Shown here one piece after another: positions 61,379-64,000 of a stretch of 64,000 nucleotides of DNA; within the stretch, counting starts at the first letter, position 1; every line of letters starts with the position of its first letter. Origin of the DNA: Theristus sp. LFF4_11 (taxonomy: Eukaryota; Nematoda; Chromadorea; Monhysterida; Xyalidae); NCBI GenBank assembly GCA_030248135.1, contig JASANC010002758.1:62001-126000 (forward strand), read 5' to 3'. A model generated the notes under the pieces. The model did no database searches. It was not told where the DNA came from and worked only from the letters and a program-made list of their open reading frames with translations. A program made the position numbers and the translations under genes.

Positions 61379-61978
61379 GACACACTGTGCATGCCACAAA
61401 ACAGCTGAACGCAACAGCCTGCTGGTATGTATGGTATTAGCTGGAATTTAGTCATTCCACGTGCATGTATGGTATTAGCTGGAATTTAGTCATTCCACGT
61501 GCAGTGTCATCTGGTGGTTTTTTTTAACTGGGGCTGTTTGAAAATCGATAGCTTCCCTGTATAATAGCTCCTTTCAGTTTTTGGAGAAAAATAAGAACCT
61601 TCGTGCAATGTACGTATCGCAAATGTTTCGTCAGTGCTTATTCTGGTGCCTTTCGAATGAAAAATGCTGATTAGCTACTCCGTGCTCAATGTGACCAATC
61701 AGCATTCCGCGTTCAAAATTTAGCCAGATTCAACTACTCGGGATGTAACTAAAGGAGTTGGCTGGATTTTGGCGTGCTGTGCCGGAGCCATTGGATGATT
61801 TATGCTATTTATATATGACTCGTTACAATAGCTCAACATCATGTTACCGAACTCTTCTCACAGACCCACGCTTCTGACTAGACTTTATTAAAATTTTATT
61901 GGGTCAACATTATTTTAGAGCCATTGTGGCGCAATGCTAATATAGCCAGCAGTGTTACACAACAATTTGCTGCGAAAG

Positions 61979-62248
61979 TACAGTATGGCCGAATAAATAA
62001 GGCAGCCCGTCAAGGCGGGATCAGTCGCAGACTAGGAGTTGTCTTTTTCAAAAATGCCAACATAACTCCTAATCATGTGTTCAAGGGAGCAAGACTGAAC
62101 ATAATAACACGAAGAATCCGTTCGTCTGAAAAAACACGTCAAATTTGGCACACATGTTGGTTTCTGAACGTCTATTTTCGTTCATTCAAATTTCGCGCGC
62201 TCCTTGCACCCTGAAAAAAGCTGCCATGTTTACTCGGTCATTCCGTAC
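61979..62248 (+). mobile_element. MITE with TATGGCCGAATAAA ends, copy 3
   Basis: Ends TACAGTATGGCCGAATAAAT and CGGTCATTCCGTA; interior close to copy 2. Confidence 0.8.
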
Positions 62249-63541
62249 AAAAGAATTATTGTTTATGTTCTTTACATTTGAAACAAAAGATAAAAAACTC
62301 AATTGGTGCAAACCATCCCGATGGGATCTATTGTGCAGGTGCTTGTTTCACAGAAACTTTCTTTGAGTGCGTTCAATTTTGAGCTAAATTTGTCATCAAA
62401 GAACAAAGCTAGAGATAAATAGCAAAAGTAATCTGAAATTTCATAAATTTTTCCCACGAACTTATTTTTTTATCACACAAAAATGAATTCAGCGAATTCT
62501 TCGCAGTACTGAAAACTAAATAAATTTTACTCACAGTATAAACAAAAAGTTTAGAAAGGTTTAAAAACAATGCACATTTCGCTCAGTCAATGAATAATAT
62601 GTCTCAATTTACCAAAATGACTGCAAAAACTATAACAAAAAAACAGTTACAGATAACGAGAAAATCGGTTCAAAAATTCCAAACAAAAATTGCAAACTTA
62701 GCAGCACTTTAGTTTTTAACCGTCTTGCAGAAAAGGCTATTTTTCAACACAGTAAAAACATTTTCCCAAAAAGTCAAATCGAAAAAAAAACAAAATCAGA
62801 AAGCTCAATACAATCAGGAAAAAACAATAAACGAAAAAAGCGCATTCACTCCACTATGAGCATGACATTGTGCACTTTTTGCAATTTTGAAAATGTAAAA
62901 AAAGACTATGCGAAGCGTCTGAAAAGAAAACAGCAGCATTCTACTGCAGAAAGCTGACTACCTATCTTACATATCCCTCTGAAACGACCAATTAGCGCGT
63001 CAGACTCAGTCAGTGGTAGCCAATTAGCTTGCAGCAAACAAACAAAACTGTTTCGACATCGACAGTGCAAATAATAGCAAGAATCACCTTTTCTCATTTA
63101 ACCCTGTAGGTCCCATTAAAAAATTTTCCACTCAATCTCAAACAGAAATGCAACTAACATAAATAAAGAACCACATAAACTTTCGTCACATCATAAAATG
63201 AAACATGAAAAAGCAGAGAACAATCATTCAAAAACGAAATACACAGATAGCCTGTAGACACAGCCCAAATCACATTCTTTGTTTTGTTTTCAGACATCGA
63301 TCCAAAGCCATTCTCAACAAAATAAGGTGAAATTTAGAATTTTCAGTATGGACGTAAAATATGCCACCGCCACACGACTCTTCATAACTTTCCCCTATCA
63401 GCAGTTCTTCGAACTGTTGGAATCAAACAAACCAGCTTTCAAAACCACAAAAATGCTTGAAAGGACACCACAATCAAGCACGATAGCAATACCCAAAGCC
63501 AGAAGAAAGCGTCCTGGCAAAAAAAAACGTTTTTCTTTTCG

Positions 63542-63850
63542 CTAACTCGACGACTTCGGCGCTCTGGCAATCGTCGGCGGCTCTGACGTCTCAGTGTCAG
63601 CGGCAATCAGCGAGGGCTGCTCAAAAGTTGAGCCCATCGGCACGGCTGTTTTGGGCGTATCGCCCAGCACCCCGTTCACCATGGCCGACTCGGCGGGGAT
63701 TCCTGTTGCTGCTGCTGATGCTGCTGACAATGTTTCGTTCGCCAGTTGCTGTTGCTCGTGTAGTTGACGTTCCGCCAGTCGGAGATCGGACTCGCGCTGC
63801 CTGGCGGCCATCGTTTGACCGATCAGCGACGTCAGTCCGCGGTAGTCGTC
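63542..63850 (-). CDS. last exon of an unidentified gene (partial)
   Basis: Opens after an acceptor CATTTCCAG|GAC and encodes about 102 residues to a stop: DDYRGLTSLIGQTMAARQRE, then a charged, Gln-rich helical stretch (RLAERQLHEQQQLANE), then an Ala/Thr/Pro-rich tail ending APKSSS. No family recognised. The rest of the gene lies beyond the window's right end. Exon phase and codon use support it being real. Confidence 0.6.
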   Translation of the reverse strand, partial: DDYRGLTSLIGQTMAARQRESDLRLAERQLHEQQQLANETLSAASAAATGIPAESAMVNGVLGDTPKTAVPMGSTFEQPSLIAADTETSEPPTIARAPKSSS

Positions 63851-63892
63851 CTGGAAATGTGGGTTTTCTTCAGTTTCCCCACAATTGGATTG

Positions 63893-64000
63893 AGCTACAC
63901 TCCAACTCTATAACATATTCAAATAGCCGATTGGCCGGCGATCACGTGAGATGCATGCATTCTGTTCAAACCAAAGCAATGCCTTGGTCAACCGGCCTCC
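63893..64000. mobile_element. TA-flanked mariner-like MITE, cut by window end
   Basis: Starts TA|CACTCCAACTCTATAA and continues with GCCGATTGGCCGG and GATCACGTG, matching the left arm of 18487-18657. Lies in the intron upstream of the partial last exon. Confidence 0.55.

Larger units (their letters stand above)
59401..63541. other. intergenic region after TMED
   Basis: Apart from the listed elements and a tandem duplicate of a roughly 38-bp unit (GTATGGTATTAGCTGGAATT) at about 61427-61503, no supported gene. Contains TMED and the last gene's 3' flanks. Confidence 0.5.

Noticed and set aside
63279..63545. 88-codon plus-strand ORF with basic tail
   Set aside because: Overlaps the 3' side of the last exon on the other strand; no family features, although an acceptor-like TTTTCAG precedes it.
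1..64000. CRISPR arrays, bacterial operons, rRNA genes
   Set aside because: No spaced short direct repeats with unique spacers; introns and gene families are animal.

Overview
This is a stretch of animal nuclear DNA, almost certainly from a nematode. The clearest marker is a six-exon cuticle-collagen gene with the nematode-type N-terminal domain followed by Gly-X-Y blocks. Genes are intron-rich. Exon joins below were accepted when the reading phase matched across GT-AG sites, so most models are internally consistent. Long introns and abundant small DNA transposons fit a non-rhabditid, possibly early-branching nematode, but that placement is weak.

Layout: (1) 22-3764, minus: a C2H2 zinc-finger transcription factor with a Gln/Asn-rich N-terminus and a PIDLS (CtBP-type) motif. 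(2) 7530-9819 and 10770-13829, minus: two tandem paralogues encoding secreted proteins with PAN/apple-like repeats, Ser/Thr-rich linkers and a C-terminal ShK-type six-cysteine module. (3) 15182-32961, minus: a multi-exon focadhesin (FOCAD) orthologue. A nine-exon DEG/ENaC channel gene lies inside one of its introns on the plus strand (20649-23300). (4) 34341-48056, minus: a CREB3/OASIS-type membrane-bound bZIP factor in nine phase-consistent exons. Its 9.3-kb third intron holds the cuticle collagen gene on the plus strand (40317-42359). (5) 54605-59400, plus: a p24-family (TMED3/7-like) cargo receptor with one GC-AG intron. (6) 63542-63850, minus: the last exon of an unidentified gene that continues beyond the window.

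The introns and intergenic DNA are full of non-autonomous mobile elements. There are three full hAT-type elements, each with its own perfect 8-bp target duplication, and two further families that also have 8-bp duplications. There are also a TA-flanked mariner-like element, a TTA-flanked element with internal 67-bp tandem repeats, long foldback elements (one carrying CRE palindromes inside the CREB3-like gene), a G-run-rich element with a perfect 16-bp inverted repeat, 62-88-bp hairpin elements, and at least four tRNA-derived SINEs.

The genes do not form an operon. Two pairs stand out: a stress/secretory bZIP factor hosting an antisense collagen gene, and FOCAD hosting an antisense ion-channel gene. 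The TMED cargo receptor, the bZIP factor and the secreted PAN/ShK and collagen products all relate to the secretory pathway, but no shared regulation can be shown from sequence. No CRISPR array, rRNA gene or intact tRNA gene was seen.
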